A stretch of DNA of 48,413 nt from Saccoglossus kowalevskii (GCF_000003605.2 NW_003130854.1:2955976-3004388), one strand, 5' to 3'. Counted from the first letter of the stretch, positions 22,964-35,560 are shown. The notes: a model not told the origin generated them from the sequence alone. Numbers and translations are program-made.

Positions 22964-24411
22964 GATGTCAGTAACTGTAGTTATTCCACGTTTTGGGACA
23001 GGGTCTAAATCCGCCAATTAAAATACAGTAAAAACAACCTACTGACCTCATCATTTGTAACATTTTTTTATTTATTTCCCGGTGGAGCGTATTCTATGTA
23101 TACATTCACCGAATAGCTGTGCAAGTTGGACGTACAGGTGAATACATCGGTACTCGCTTAGCGATAATACTATTTTGATTAACAATAACCAATATTAACA
23201 TCTGCAAATACTATAATACTATATAAATTAAGACCTGTCGTTGTGATAACCACCGGAAACAAGCTCAGATACATTAACGTAAATCATAACACATTGTGTT
23301 CCGACATAGATCGTACGATAGCTGTTGAGCGCATTCACCATCAATTGTTAGGCCAATTCGTCGCTGAGCGAACGACCTGTACCCATGACATCAATGTTGT
23401 ATTAAGGACATAGTCTAATCTCAGCATAGAAAGTGTTGGTAATGAAACTTAATCAGCCAATTTGTCACAATTTCTGTCGCAATCTCAAAACACGATAATG
23501 AGGGGGGAAATGGCGACTTTGCTAGAAAAAAATTGCAAAGCATCATGGGAAAATGCGCATGCGCATAAATTGTTCTAGGTAGGGGCAGATCATGGGTACA
23601 TCAGGGGTGGTCATTAAATGAACAATTTGAAATAATTATATAATAGCTGACACTTTTTCATGTTTATTTTATTTAACTATTATTTATTGTGATAGACGAC
23701 ATTTCAAATACAATCAAACATTAAAATATTATGGTTATCCTAACTCCAGTAAAAAAATATCAAGGCCAATCTGAGCATCTCAGTTATCAATCCTGAACCC
23801 AGAAAATTAATAATAAAATAAATTCAATGAAAATAGAAAAACAAGATTCAGTCTACTCAACAAACACATTGTCTGGAGATATTTACACAAGCTAAGATCC
23901 TGCCAATTTTTTCCAAAAGTTACTGAGCAGTTTCTGTGATAACGGCAATAAATAATAAAAATATGCAAAATATTGTTAAAACAATTATAAATATACTAAA
24001 AATGCATGAACCTTATTCAGCATTAATGTGAATACATAACTTAGATAGACAAAATATTACTGTATATTCAAATGAAAATCAATTATTTGTGCCTTGGATG
24101 TTTTCATTCTTTATCTTGATTTATTACTGTACTGTAAGAATATTGAAGATAACTAGAGTACAAGTACATAAATAATACATAATGCCTTCTAAAACACTGT
24201 TGCAGCAAAACAGCAGTGATGCACGAAGGGCTCCTGAATGTGTAATAAAGTATTATTATTAAATTAATAATAAGTCTGTCTCTTTTCAGGATGACCTCCC
24301 CCAACTATTGATTGGTCGAAGCCCTGGCTCCAAGACATGCAAATTAGTTCACGCACGTAGTGCCATAATAGCATAGAAGAAATTTGGTTTTGGGGGGCTA
24401 ATTTCCATAAT
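22964..24411. other. No recognised gene
   Basis: AT-rich sequence between the ISL2EU right end and the helicase relic. It contains a perfect NRF1-type palindrome (separate entry) and, at about 24,222-24,275, a TATTATTATTAAATTAATAATA tract after GGGCTCCTGAATGTGTAATA that may be another SINE tail. Confidence 0.35.
23554..23565. promoter_or_regulatory. NRF1-type palindrome
   Basis: TGCGCATGCGCA matches the NRF1 consensus YGCGCAYGCGCR exactly. It sits inside a 22-codon frame that starts ATGGCGAC at about 23,510. It may mark an old promoter, but no downstream exon was found. Confidence 0.3.
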
Positions 24412-24545
24412 TTTTGGCACATCGACTTTTCATGAACAAATTACCATCTATACTCATCAAGCATCCACACACCAAAATTGAGTCAAACGGTTCGGCGGTT
24501 TTTGAGAAGAAGTCATGCACAGACAGACAGATGGACGACAGACGC
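24412..24545 (+). repeat. Fragment of a dispersed repeat
   Basis: The passage with CACACACCAAAATTGAGTC, CGGTTCGGCGGTTTTTGAGA and CAGACAGACAGATGGACGAC has the character of a widely dispersed invertebrate repeat. A loosely similar phrase (CACCAAGTTTCAAAGCATTC then GTAGTTTTCAAGAAGAAGTC) occurs at about 41,305-41,355. Copy number was not measured. Confidence 0.35.
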
Positions 24546-24608
24546 AGGACAGAAACCCATCCCATAAGCTCAGCTCACCCATGGTCCGTTGTGTTAAAAA
24601 AAAGTGCA

Positions 24609-25955
24609 ATGTTATTAGGAGAATGTTTGGAGCGAGCTTTGAAAGTATTAAGATACCAAAGCCTTCGTCGATATCAGCGAGAGATTGTGGGGGCCTACTC
24701 AGATGGCCGAGACGTTTATGTGTCTGCGCCTACAGGTAGTGGAAAATCGAGTTTAAAGAAAACCCAGATACATAGTTTTAATTGTCTCGCCATTAATTGC
24801 GTTGATGAAAGAACAGGTCCAGAAAATTAGCACCCGTGGTTTAAATGCGGTGTATCTTAGTGACAAACACATTCAAATGACAGACATGAAAAGTGGCGCA
24901 TTCAATTATGTGTTCGGAAGTCCTTAGGCTTTTCTGAGTCATCATCGATCCCTACTTCTCAGCGATGTCTATCAGGCTAAAGTTGGAGCAGTATTCATCG
25001 ATGAAAGCCACTGTATCAAGAAATGATAAGCTTGCATTGTCATGCCTTTTTTTAAATATTCGCAAAACGGTTCACTTCTGGTAAAGGCATGGATCGATCG
25101 TCTGCTATTTTTAAGCACAGCGTTCTATTTGTTTTATTGTTTTGTTAATTTTGGCTTCTGCTTAAGTTCACGTTAAACAAATTTTTGTTATTATTATTCA
25201 AAGTATTCTTCCCCTTGAAATCTGATGTTTAGCTAAATGCGTTTATACATGTAATGATCTTATTGGGGGGAGGGGGCTTGCAGTTTCTTGCCGATTCGCG
25301 GTCACAGGAGTTTTGCGGTTACCCATCGTTTACGCTATTTACATATGTAATGTTTTTAACTGCATTCTCCATGTAACCGTGTTATTTTCAATAATAACTC
25401 AGGTCCCTACCACAAAATACAAATTTTTTGCTATTTATTCAATGTTAGGCCTATTGTATGGAAAGGTTGGCCAACTGAGATCTCTCCTACCAAGTAAAAC
25501 ACCTGTAATCACCTTAACAGCAACAGCCACTTTACAGACCAGAAATGTAATTATTGAAGATGTGTGTATAGATGGTTGCATCATTGTTACTGAAGACTTG
25601 AACAGACCTAATACTAGGTACTCATTAATAACAGTTGACAATAACTTTGCAGCCATGTTTAAATGGCTGATAGAGAGTAACAAAGAGAACGGGGAGGAAA
25701 CCAGTAGGCACACTGTGTTTTGTCGCAAAAGAAAACACTGTGCTGAAAGTTTTGAAATTTATTTGACACAACTGGGTGATAACGCTTACAGCTCAAGTCA
25801 TGGTAGAGTCAATGACGATCGTAATAGATACATTGCTATGCTTCTTTCAAAGACAAACGAAGAAATTAAGTCATTTCAAGATCCACATGGTGTGGATAGG
25901 GCGATTTTTGCTACATCTGCATTTAGTAGCTCATTTAGTAACATTTGGCAGTAAC
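24609..25955 (+). pseudogene. RecQ-like DNA helicase relic
   Basis: From ATG 24,609: SLRRYQREIVGAYSDGRDVY then VSAPTGSGKS, a perfect Walker A. A frameshift near 24,760 leads to VSPLIALMKEQVQKIS, STRGLNAVYLSDKHI, NYVFGSP, a TAG, then VGAVFIDESHCIKK, a DExH box (DESH) with motif II spacing. A long interruption follows. From about 25,455 come GKVGQLRSLLPSKTPVITLT and ATATLQTRN (motif III), NRPNTRYSL, HTVFCRKRKHCAE (motif IV), SFQDPHGVDRAIFATSAFSS (motif V region) and a stop. Motifs I to V are in the right order, but the RQC and HRDC domains are absent. The 420-bp interruption may be an intron whose donor GT has mutated, since ATAAGC follows AAATG. Stops and the frameshift make it non-functional. 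Related helicases are abundant in invertebrate genomes; whether this one belonged to a transposon is unknown. Confidence 0.7.
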
Positions 25956-28900
25956 TCCCTTCATTATTGAGAGAGATATGCTAAACATTGTATTCTTCGT
26001 GGGCTTGAAACCACTTAAATGTACTAGTATATATTTTCAAGGCATCTCCACCCCTGTATATATCATATCCCACCATACCATCCAGGAGGTTAATGTAACA
26101 AGACAAAATAAACTTGTCGTACTTAAATTAAAAATGTGATGTTGTGTTTATGACACGAATACATTTTGGTAATACATTCCGTTTTGTTTGATTTCCAAAT
26201 GTGCCTTCAAAGGCTAAACCAAGTAACATGCATGTTAATTGTCATGAAAACACGGAATAAATTAATAATTTAGATATTTCTTGTATTGTATCCTTTCTGA
26301 ACCACGCAATGTATGCATATTTAATCAGAAATCAAACTGTCAATTCTTGAGTCAACTATACCATATCTTATCGTATATGGAAACTCTGCAAAGCTGAAGA
26401 TAATATATATTGGCATATTTTCCATAGAACGGAAATTAGTGAATTATTACGTTAATATTACAGCTGATTGTCACCTATTATTACGTCAGTACGCTACCAA
26501 TGTAATTTAGCTTGACTTTAATTGAAAAACAAATAATAAATAATAATAAAAAATGAAATTTAGTAACACTAGTGTATAACACACCATATAAAAACAAAGG
26601 TAGCTAACACAAATATGTAGTATCTTGTGGTTTAAGATGTTATATATACAAAATATTCGCTTGAACAGCGATTTTGTGAACTAAATTGGTTTGATGATTA
26701 AATCCTGTTTTTGTTGTCCCGTAACTTCCGTAATTTTGCTCAAATGAAATAATTACGCAAAAATTCGTATTGTCCGTCTTATTATTCACATTCAGTCAAT
26801 CGAAAATAATCTATTAGACCGCAACTAATATGCTTAAGCGTTCTTTTAAAATGCTATTACCTAATCAATAGTTCGCGTGTGATGAAAATAACTGTACCCA
26901 GCAATTATGTATTAAGTTGTCAAATGACGTGTTCACTATAAAAACAATTAGACATAAACACCCATGTAAAATTAGAACTCTGTTTGTTCACTTATGCCAA
27001 AATACAACACTGATTGGGCATACTTAATCAATCGATAAACTTTGTTACAAACATTACATATTTTCACGTTCACCTGCAGTTATTGTGTTTCTATATCACT
27101 ATTTAGTTACCACAAATGTTAATGTGACTGTTCACATTAGTTCATTTCTCGATGGCCAACATATTTCATATCGATATTATATGGAATCGAGATAAGGTTT
27201 CCAGAACTATGGACACGCAAGTAATACATATAAAAGGCTAAACACATGTTAGATGGATTTGTTATCAAATGACTGTGTTCTAGGTCACTGTGGTATTCTC
27301 ACGTTACAGTACAAGGACAACATACAATCTAATCAGCACATCACCACCGAAAATCTCGACTTTATGTTTCCGTTACTGATATATGATGAAGACTTCACAG
27401 ACAATTACATACGTTATTTGTACACTTCACACTTACGCAATAACTCCGCGATACCTCATTAATCTGTACAGTGACATTGTTAATCATAGTTCATTGTGCA
27501 TTTTTTTATCATGTACAGACATTATGTATGTCTTTCCGTATGTACAGGTGAATGAACTCCTATCATCAATGCACACGTGTGCCTGTAAATTATGTTTTCA
27601 ATTATTTCATGTCGGTCCCAGCAGGTAAGCATCTTGGTTACATGAGACAGGAAAACAGTAAAACAAACAAAATAACAAATCATACTAAACAATACAGTTA
27701 TTTAAAATGGCTTGCATCAGGTAATACATGTATAAAGATGACAGATGATTGACATCTACGGCATTAATCCATAAACACATGATACATAACGGAAATCACG
27801 TATGACATACTGGTTACCATATGGAATTTCATAGACTACGAGTAAAACGTACCGTTATGTACGCAATTGCATCATAGCAACATCATACAGAGTTAGAATA
27901 CAGTGTATACAATAAGATTAATTATGTATTATATTATTTGCAATATCATTTTGACACGTTTCCACATTCCTGGAAAAGCTGGCGAATCTTAGTGTACAAA
28001 GAAACAACACAGTAGTGAGCTGCAGTCGAAGGGAGCTTGAGTAAATACCAAACTAACGGTTCAATGCGCGGTTTTAAGCGTACCAGTAGGCCGACAAGCA
28101 TTAAAAGTGAATTGCCACATGAAACCCTCGTCTGTCAAATTACGGTATAATTACTACCACACTTTGTTTGTATGGTTACTGACCCGATGTAGACGCACAA
28201 CAATCGATGCTGACGGTGTAGAATTTCTCAAATTTAGTATTTTATTTGAGCACAGCACATCATGGTATATTGCGTTACCTACGGTTTTTTGTCGACAGGT
28301 TTGATAGCCTTGTGACAATATTGAAGAGTGTCACCTGCGCTACAAATAACAGCATTGATAGCTCGAAAACAATGTGTAAGAGGGCTGTCAGTCATCGCGA
28401 CAGATAAGCACTAGCACCAGCAGTATGCATCAAACAGACAGGCGATTGTTTTATGATTGTGGATCGAATATGGTAATGCGTTCAACCGTGCACATTTATG
28501 TAAGTAATCTTTTTTTATTACAGTGGGAACACATGGTCGACGATATAAAAATTAAGCATTATAGTAAAGGACCAGTATATGATGTGAGCTTAGTTGTATG
28601 CAATAATTCATTTTGTCCCCACCGACCTTCATTTTACATGACTAATTTACCGAAAATGCCTCTTGTTGATACTTATATTATGCATTTTAACCTTTTATGT
28701 TTTTAAATATTAATAGCGACCATCAAATGTTAAAAGTTCATTCACTGCTTATCTCCATATAACCGATAATAGCGTAATCTCTAAGCAAGGTCAATCAAAC
28801 AGATTAATTTCCAACATATCAAAAACATTGACAGCTGGAAGCCTACATCCCTAATTGACATAACTTAATTTCATATGGCAGCATCAACACTAATGACGTG

Positions 28901-29345
28901 TTCTACAAGGTATACGTATTGACATTATAGTGGTTGAATTTCTGCCCACGCTAGTTGGTCTCTGCGGGCTGCGATTTGAATTTGAAACTATTCGAAGTTA
29001 ATTTGTCATGGAAGATTGTATTTTTTTCCCCCCAATCAACTGAGATTTCATTGCAACTACCCTAAAGATAGTAAGTACAGATTACGTAAAAATGGACGGA
29101 CGTTCATATACTAAGTCATTTATCGCGTGAAAGCATGAAATTGAAAGCATGTAACAAAATATTCATATGCGTTGAGTACGAGCTGAGCCGTTCTGGTTTG
29201 TATATATTAAATTTGGGACATAAAAATAAATAAATCTATTCATTGAATTAATACGTTAAATTACGCGTCACATAATTAAATTATACATAACGTATTGGAC
29301 TATTCATTGTGTGTGGCGTCAATTCACAAATAAGTGCTAACAAAT
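25956..29345. other. 3.4 kb without a recognised gene
   Basis: Strongly AT-rich. Short ORFs (27,253-27,752; 28,107-28,706) show no domain. A possible exon at 28,524-28,580 (after TTTTTTATTACAG, ending near GTGAGC, reading WEHMVDDIKIKHYSKGP) has splice-like borders, but no partner exon was found. Confidence 0.4.
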
Positions 29346-30072
29346 TTATGAATGATTTTGATATTCCATTTTCGAGTTTGAGAAAATTGTATATTTTACC
29401 ATTTTATGTCACGATATACACTAAATCACGATCTCTTTAAATTTAATTCTCCACTGGTTGACAACCCTTTATTTACTTTTTGTAAAGCTGAAAATGAAAC
29501 AATGTATCATTTATTTTATCATACCCTTTATTTACTTTTTGTAAAGCTGAAAATGAAACAATGTATCATTTATTTTATCATTGTATCTTCTCCCGTAATT
29601 TCTGGACAACATTCTCGAGGTGGTTCCCAGAATGCATTCCAACAGATGGTTTTCCGAGTGTTCAGGATATAATACTTGGTTCAACGGAATTGTCCCGACT
29701 CACAAATCATCTTCTCATTCTTGGTAAAAAATACACTTAAATGCAAACTGCAACTGATCAATCCAAATGTTAATATTTACATAACCATGGTCAAAGTTAT
29801 AAAAGAGATTGAGGAATATATTGCAACAAAGAATAGTAAACTCGAGGTACATAACAAAAATGCTCAATCATACAGGATAGACTCTCACTCAGGCTTATTA
29901 AAATTGAAATTAAAATAGTCAATATTTATTTATGTATTCATTTTCCAGCTAGCTAGATCTTACCACACACAGTTTCTTTTGAAATCATATCTTAAGATTA
30001 AGCCTTCTGTAATGTAATGTATATGTTTTGTTTGTAAATAAAAGTAAATAAATATTAATAACAAAAAAAAAA
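29346..30072 (+). mobile_element. 5'-truncated non-LTR retrotransposon, 3' end with tail
   Basis: Begins with reverse-transcriptase C-terminal residues (KLYILPFYVTIYTKSR). Then come PLFTFCKAENETMYHLFYH (a Cys/His knuckle typical of LINE ends), FWTTFSRWFPECIP, DIILGSTELSRLTNHLLILG and, to the stop at about 29,918, VIKEIEEYIATKNSKLEVHN. A short 3' UTR, AATAAA-like words and an A-rich tail (30,061-30,072) follow. This order is the C-terminus and 3' end of a LINE. A 59-bp tandem duplication (separate entry) and several stops disrupt it. Only the last few hundred codons are present, as expected from incomplete reverse transcription. The clade is not assigned. Confidence 0.7.
29465..29582 (+). repeat. 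59-bp direct tandem duplication inside the LINE
   Basis: Two essentially identical 59-bp copies starting at 29,465 and 29,524 (TTTATTTACTTTTTGTAAAG, then AATGAAACAATGTATCATTT). 59 is not a multiple of three, so the duplication shifts the LINE frame. Near-identity of the copies suggests it is recent relative to the LINE. Confidence 0.9.
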
Positions 30073-31008
30073 ATAACCGCACCATCTGTTCTTGTTATAT
30101 AATTTGTACGAACCCATTATAGTCTGTTTAAAGATGTTACGATCTAAAAATGCAACTTTAAATGAGAAATAATGAAAAAAGAACAAATTTACTAATTACA
30201 CAAGAGACGAGAATATTTTGACTTGTATTATTTACTATCTAAGGTAGGAAGAAAACTCAGTTTCTCTATTCAGTAGTTATTTTTGACTTACCAAATCTGT
30301 TTAGCATGATTGTGCTGTTTAATAGTACATGGTACTCGTCTAACCATTCTTTTGCAACACAATTTATTCACTTCATAGGTACATTTCCTGCTTACAATCT
30401 TTATGCAAGACCTTTTGCATTTGCATCGTATAGGATCTGCTCAAAGTAAAACAAAAATATTATACATGTTTGTATATTCATGTGGTAACAACTATTATTC
30501 CTTGGACCCGGATGCTTTGAAACATGGGTCCTTGGAGAAAATGATATCACTAATATGGAAAAAATGATAGGAGGTCCTGTAAAACAATTATTTTTTCTAA
30601 TAATCAATGAAACTACCGATATGAACCAATAAAACACTAAATTTAAAAGTTAAATGTATAAAAAATAATGAACAAAATATTAGTACTAAATGGTCAATAC
30701 AATAAACAAATGATGCAAACAACTGATTAATATTAAGAAAGGAGACACAAATATATCTATGTTTTAAATTTCACCATTTCCAGCAGTTGGCTTTGGTATT
30801 TAAAATACTTCTATCGTTAGAAGTGCATATACACAAAAATATCATACTTATTGTATACGGAATCATTAAAATATTACTTTTTTCACCAAGAGCGTTTACT
30901 AATAGTGCAATTATGGTCTTCTTGCATATGCATATAAAGATTAGATATTTTAAAAACAAGTTGAACTCTTAACAAGTTAAAACAAACCGTACTAATTGTT
31001 AAAAATTT
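30073..31008. other. No recognised gene
   Basis: AT-rich spacer between the LINE tail and the integrase C-terminal fragment. No coding signal is seen. Confidence 0.4.
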
Positions 31009-32250
31009 ATCTTTCTACCTTTTGAACAAGTCAAACTCGTGATGTCAGACAATGCGAACCACCTAGTTATTGACTTTTTTTCCAATTTAAACTCAATCTT
31101 ATACATATGAGTGTCATCATTATAGTCAATAATTTTCCCATCGAAAATCTGAGACTTATTCTTGCGTGAGAGCTTTGTTTTGGGTTTTAATTTAACCAAA
31201 ACATTTTCATTTATCTCGTACAAGGCTACTGGGTGTTTGGCCATAACTCTGTGAACCATTTTTTCCGATTCACTCTCGAGTGAAAGGCTTTTTTTTCACG
31301 GATAAGGTTCGACACTGAGATCCAAAGGGACAATGTTTTTCCTTCTGTATCTCCTGCCTGTCAATTGAATAATTATGCATATTTTGAATAATCACATAAG
31401 ACTAAATGGACAAGTCATTGACAATATTACAGCTGGAGGTAATACTGTATAACATTTTTGTGCTATTCTTGGATCAAATATAGCCGTCAGGTGGTCAAAT
31501 TGAATCCATAAAAAACAACTTCACCGTAAAACACTGTAGACTGCAACTAGGAATTCAGAAACACAGACAAAAAAAAAATAATAAAATCAGCAAAACTAAG
31601 TTGAAAGCCCTTTTTACAATAGAAGAGTAACTTGATCAAAAATAAAAACTGAAAGTTATGACGTTAGTGAGTTACAATGAAACCTGACATAACGCGCCAT
31701 TTATCAATTTAGTTATTATTATCTTTTCTACCACAATGTTGTCATGTATTACTGTTCACATTTGCATTCAGTTTGTGCTAAAGACATACTAGGAAGTATG
31801 TAATCATTGATATTAGACTGTTTTGATGAAGTAGTAACAAAAGTAAAACATTCATCCTTCAATAGTTCAAATGGAGGGACCTAATTGATCATACTGAAAA
31901 TAATGCAAGAGTTGGGCTTGCATCTCAGAATAATCAAAATAAAAACAGATTCGCATAAAACAAAATTTGAAATGTAGTCAATCTGTGATTGTTAAACAAT
32001 AGATAAAACGAAACTGTTCAGTTAAGTTTGGCTATTTGCAAGAAACTCGTGATGCAGCTATCTCTTGATTACCATAATTGTAAAAACGGCTTCAAACAAT
32101 ATGTTGCTGAAAATACAATTTTAACACAAGTTTATACATACCATTTGACTGTCATGATTGGAATTTGGTTCTCTAGAGAAGACATGGTTGGATCGTGCAA
32201 AAAAAGCCTCAAATGGAGTCATTTCTGAAAGTGAAAATTTGAATAATAAT

Positions 32251-32269
32251 GTATGTATGTATGTACGTA
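32251..32269. repeat. GTAT microsatellite
   Basis: About four copies of GTAT, ending with one CGTA variant. Confidence 0.8.
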
Positions 32270-32300
32270 ATGTTAATGAAGATCCTTGTATCTATTAAGC

Positions 32301-32323
32301 AATCAAATCAAATCAAATCAAAT
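32301..32323. repeat. AATCA pentanucleotide microsatellite
   Basis: Four and a half tandem copies of AATCA. Confidence 0.85.
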
Positions 32324-34345
32324 ATCTAAATTACTACTCATGTGACTTGGTAAATTGTTCATGAATGAATTTGTAATGTATGGTCGGAGTGAATAACATG
32401 CTAGTCTAATATCAATTAATATCAGATTTATTAAGTCTTTTCTAAGTTTGAAATCTAATACCACCAATTTTATTTAATACAGAATGTGAATTCTGGTTTT
32501 CATATTTATAACATTTTTGTATCCAAACTGAAGTAAACTGCACATCTTCAGCATCATTTCATTTCTTACAGGGTTACCCAATGACATTATGTGTAATCAG
32601 AATATGACAGATAGGGGGAAGAAAACAAAAAACAGTACATGTGCTTTAGAGATATAGTAATGAAACCAAAAATCAAATTGCTGACAGTATGCACAAGTAT
32701 ATGGCTTTATGGTCATACTACTTAATCTCTAAAACTAATTTCATTTTGATTTTAATAACTCAAAACATATATGTGCCATATTTTTCAACATGAAACTGCA
32801 TCAAGGCTAAGTATTGCTTGATAACAAACTCAAGTTTGCAAAATGGTAGAACAAATACCAGACACAAGAAAATATTAACGACTGTGGACATAACACATAA
32901 GATAACCCCTACACATTACATTTAATTGGTTGTGCGATGTGAACGTTCAACCTGTTAACATAATGATTCAAATAAAGTATTTGAGATTGAATTTGGTCTT
33001 TCTGTTTTAAAAAAAAATCAGATTATGCAAAACATGATACATGCCTTTTGTCATAAGACATCATTACTGCATACATGTGTACAATAGGATAGAGGTATTA
33101 CACATTTACTGTATACTAGCTAGTACTTGATTACTAAAATGATTTTAAATCGGCTGTAACCCAATATGAATGATCATAACACAAAGTTTGAATTAAATCT
33201 CACCCCCCCCCCAAGAACAATTCCAGACATGTTCACAGGCAGAATATAAATGATTTTACACAAGATGATCATTAAAAAAAATGTTCACAACAGTGGATAA
33301 GATGTCACACTTTACCCACAATTCTTTTTTTTTAACTCTAGTACATGCAGAACACATCTCACTGAAACACTGATATCGGAAGGAGTTTCCCTAGCCTCAA
33401 CCCACCCCCAATCTGAACATAACAGTCCAGCCCCCTTCCCCAATGTAATGTGAAGAGGGGCATATACATTTAAAAGAGACAATCTGCAAGAACGCAACCA
33501 ATCATATGGTCATTGTTCAGTTGGTGTAATAAGAAAATAAAGATGTCAACAACAACAATCTGACATATCTCCACAAATACCTTTTAGAAATTGGACTGCA
33601 AATTACATACACAATATATATCTGAAACTAATGTGAAAAATGAGACACATTACCTTTCCTTGAGATTAGTGAAAAGTTGCAGTCATCATCCCCATTCTGA
33701 TGTCGTACGAACAGGCTACTAATTCTACAATACCCTTAAATTCAGTTCCTTGATCTGATTGGAGTATTTTTGGTGGTCCAAATTGATACATCGTACGTAA
33801 CTTTTCTGTCACTAAAACAGCCTTCTTATCCATAAAGAAATATGAACCTACAGTAAAAATATATCTGTAAGTTACACCATTTAAATTACATGGCTTTCAA
33901 GTCAATCAAGTCAACTTGATTTATCTCCATTACTTTATGGGCAACAACAGGGTGTAATGCCTCTTTTCCATGAACAGTAGACGAATTCAAAATTTGTTGA
34001 ATAATATGCACACCAATGTCTGTAAAGAAATTTTTCAGACGATAACATATTGCTCTCGCTCCCACACCTTTCATCTCCTTGTAATAGTGCATCACAAATC
34101 ATGAAGATGTTCCCTCGGAACAACTATTCTTCCATTCTAAGTGATGCATTTGGTTTTCTGTCTTGTAGGAGGATATAATACATCTTCTAGTTTGTAAGTT
34201 GATTTCGATAAATACAATCTGTAATAAATGGATCTTCGTTTCAGTCCAACATCTTTGGGAATATCTTTCATTGTTTTCTTTTTTTAGATAATACAATTCT
34301 CATCAGATCATACTCTTCCTGGGAAGGTAGTTTCATAGCTCCACC

Positions 34346-34935
34346 CCGAGGCATTGCTGCAAAAGCTTGAATAAAACAAACAGCTATATCAAAATTTGAG
34401 AGATTGTTATATATATTAAACTGCAAAATTAAAAGAAATCAAAGAAAGCTTAAAGAAAAAACGTCATCGTGCTGATAGTATTAAGATATATTAAAAATCG
34501 AATAGCCTTCCAAACACGAATCTTGGTAACTTAAATTTATCTGCTATTTGAGATGTAAAATGCAAAACAATGTCATCCATTGTTATTCAAGTTTATAATA
34601 CTTATATAAAATACATTTGATTTTACATCCGTGGTTTTATATTCCAGAGCACCTCTACCATAATTTAAATATGATTTTTGGAGATATCAAAAATTGGCTA
34701 ATAATAATTAGATAATCAATAAACATTTTTGATTATTAAACATCATGCATTACCCCGGAGTATCTATTAACCAAATTTCAATTAGTGTGCTTGAATTTTA
34801 ATCCAAAACTAATGCATTGTTCCCAGGGACATGTATAACAAGTCTTATTGAAATGCAATAATTGGTTTTTGAAAAAAAATGCAAATTAAGCAATTATTAC
34901 ACATAGATTTCAACCCCCGACTAAGTTGGTATGTG
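34346..34935. other. No recognised gene
   Basis: AT-rich flank upstream of the integrase relic. The 5' end of that element could lie here, but no terminal repeat was identified. Confidence 0.35.
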
Positions 34936-35034
34936 TACTGTAAAATATTTTATTTTCGCTTGGAATTAGTTTCGACTGAAGGAATTATTCATACAAAACA
35001 TCCAAAGATTCTTTTCAGTGATAATTTTACAGTA
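34936..35034. mobile_element. 99-bp MITE flanked by TA
   Basis: Starts TACTGTAAAAT and ends ATTTTACAGTA, an 11-bp perfect inverted repeat in which the outer TA can be read as a TA target duplication (Tc1/mariner style). The interior is non-coding: TATTTTCGCTTGGAATTAG follows the left end. Confidence 0.6.
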
Positions 35035-35368
35035 TAATTTGAACAGTCAAGGTACAGCTAAATATTAGCTAATTATCTGCAAATTAGGTAATTAATATGC
35101 ATGGATTTTATATTTCACTAAGACTGCCAAGCATTTACTCAAATGGTATCATATATATCTAGATGTGTTGACAAAGCTGTGTGAACATAGCACATGTAAA
35201 GGCATTGGAGATAATCTCCTGTTAATCATCACATGTATTTTCATCCTTAAGAGATGTTATTAATGTGGCACCAAGTAAGATTTGTTTTGTTTAACCTCTC
35301 ATGTTTGACTTTATCTTAGTCAATGTTGTAATGCGGAAACAGATGTTGCAAGAGCTGTCAATACTGAA

Positions 35369-35552
35369 TACTGTAAAATACTTTATTTTAGCTGGAATTA
35401 ATTTTTCGCTGAAAAGGATCATTGGGTGTTTTGTATGGATTTTTTTTTCACTGATTTGTTGACGAGTTGAATGTAAAATATAGAAAAAAGGTATATTTGC
35501 TGGATTTTGTTTATTGAATTATTCCTGTGAAGCGAAAATTAATTTCACGGTA
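35369..35552. mobile_element. Second, longer copy of the same MITE family
   Basis: The left part (TACTGTAAAATACTTTATTT then GCTGGAATTAATTTTTCGCT) closely follows the copy at 34,936. The right end is degraded (ATTTCACGGTA for ATTTTACAGTA). A small hairpin, GAAGCGAA (35,529-35,536) and TTCGCTTC (35,553-35,560), straddles the right end. Confidence 0.45.
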
Positions 35553-35560
35553 TTCGCTTC

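Larger units (their letters stand above)
31260..33654. other. Gap inside the integrase relic, no recognised gene
   Basis: No integrase coding sequence is visible between the SQGK exon and the C-terminal tail. The gap contains two microsatellites and a few short ORFs without domains. An unrecognised insertion or a long intron could explain it. Confidence 0.35.
31009..34345 (-). pseudogene. Ginger-like (retroviral-type integrase) transposase relic in pieces
   Basis: Minus strand, top to bottom. About 34,345-34,276: MPRGGAMKLPSQEEYDLMRI. Then, after a frame change, KDIPKDVGLKRRSIYYRLY, a TAG, and NGRIVVPREHLHDL. At 34,095-33,886: HYYKEMKGVGARAICYRLKN, then ILN...HPV and INQVDLIDLK, the Q/D-DLIDL start of the integrase core. 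At 33,835-33,655: KKAVLVTEKLRTMYQFGPPK, ILQSDQGTEFKG (second Asp) and FH-stop-SQGK, where the family has HPQSQGK. Exon-like donors occur. At 31,259-31,010: ALYEINENVLVKLKPKTK, then DGKIIDYNDDTHMYKIEF and TRWFALSDITSLT, an SH3-like integrase tail. The part after SQGK and the catalytic Glu are not found. The 2.4-kb gap may contain other insertions. This assignment rests on the core and tail motifs, from memory. Confidence 0.6.

Noticed and set aside
24414-24608. N-terminal extension of the helicase (open frame from 24,414)
   Set aside because: The stretch is a dispersed repeat in frame by chance; family similarity begins only at the ATG at 24,609.
28524-28580. Isolated exon-like segment with good borders
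   Set aside because: No second exon on the same strand within several kilobases and no domain.
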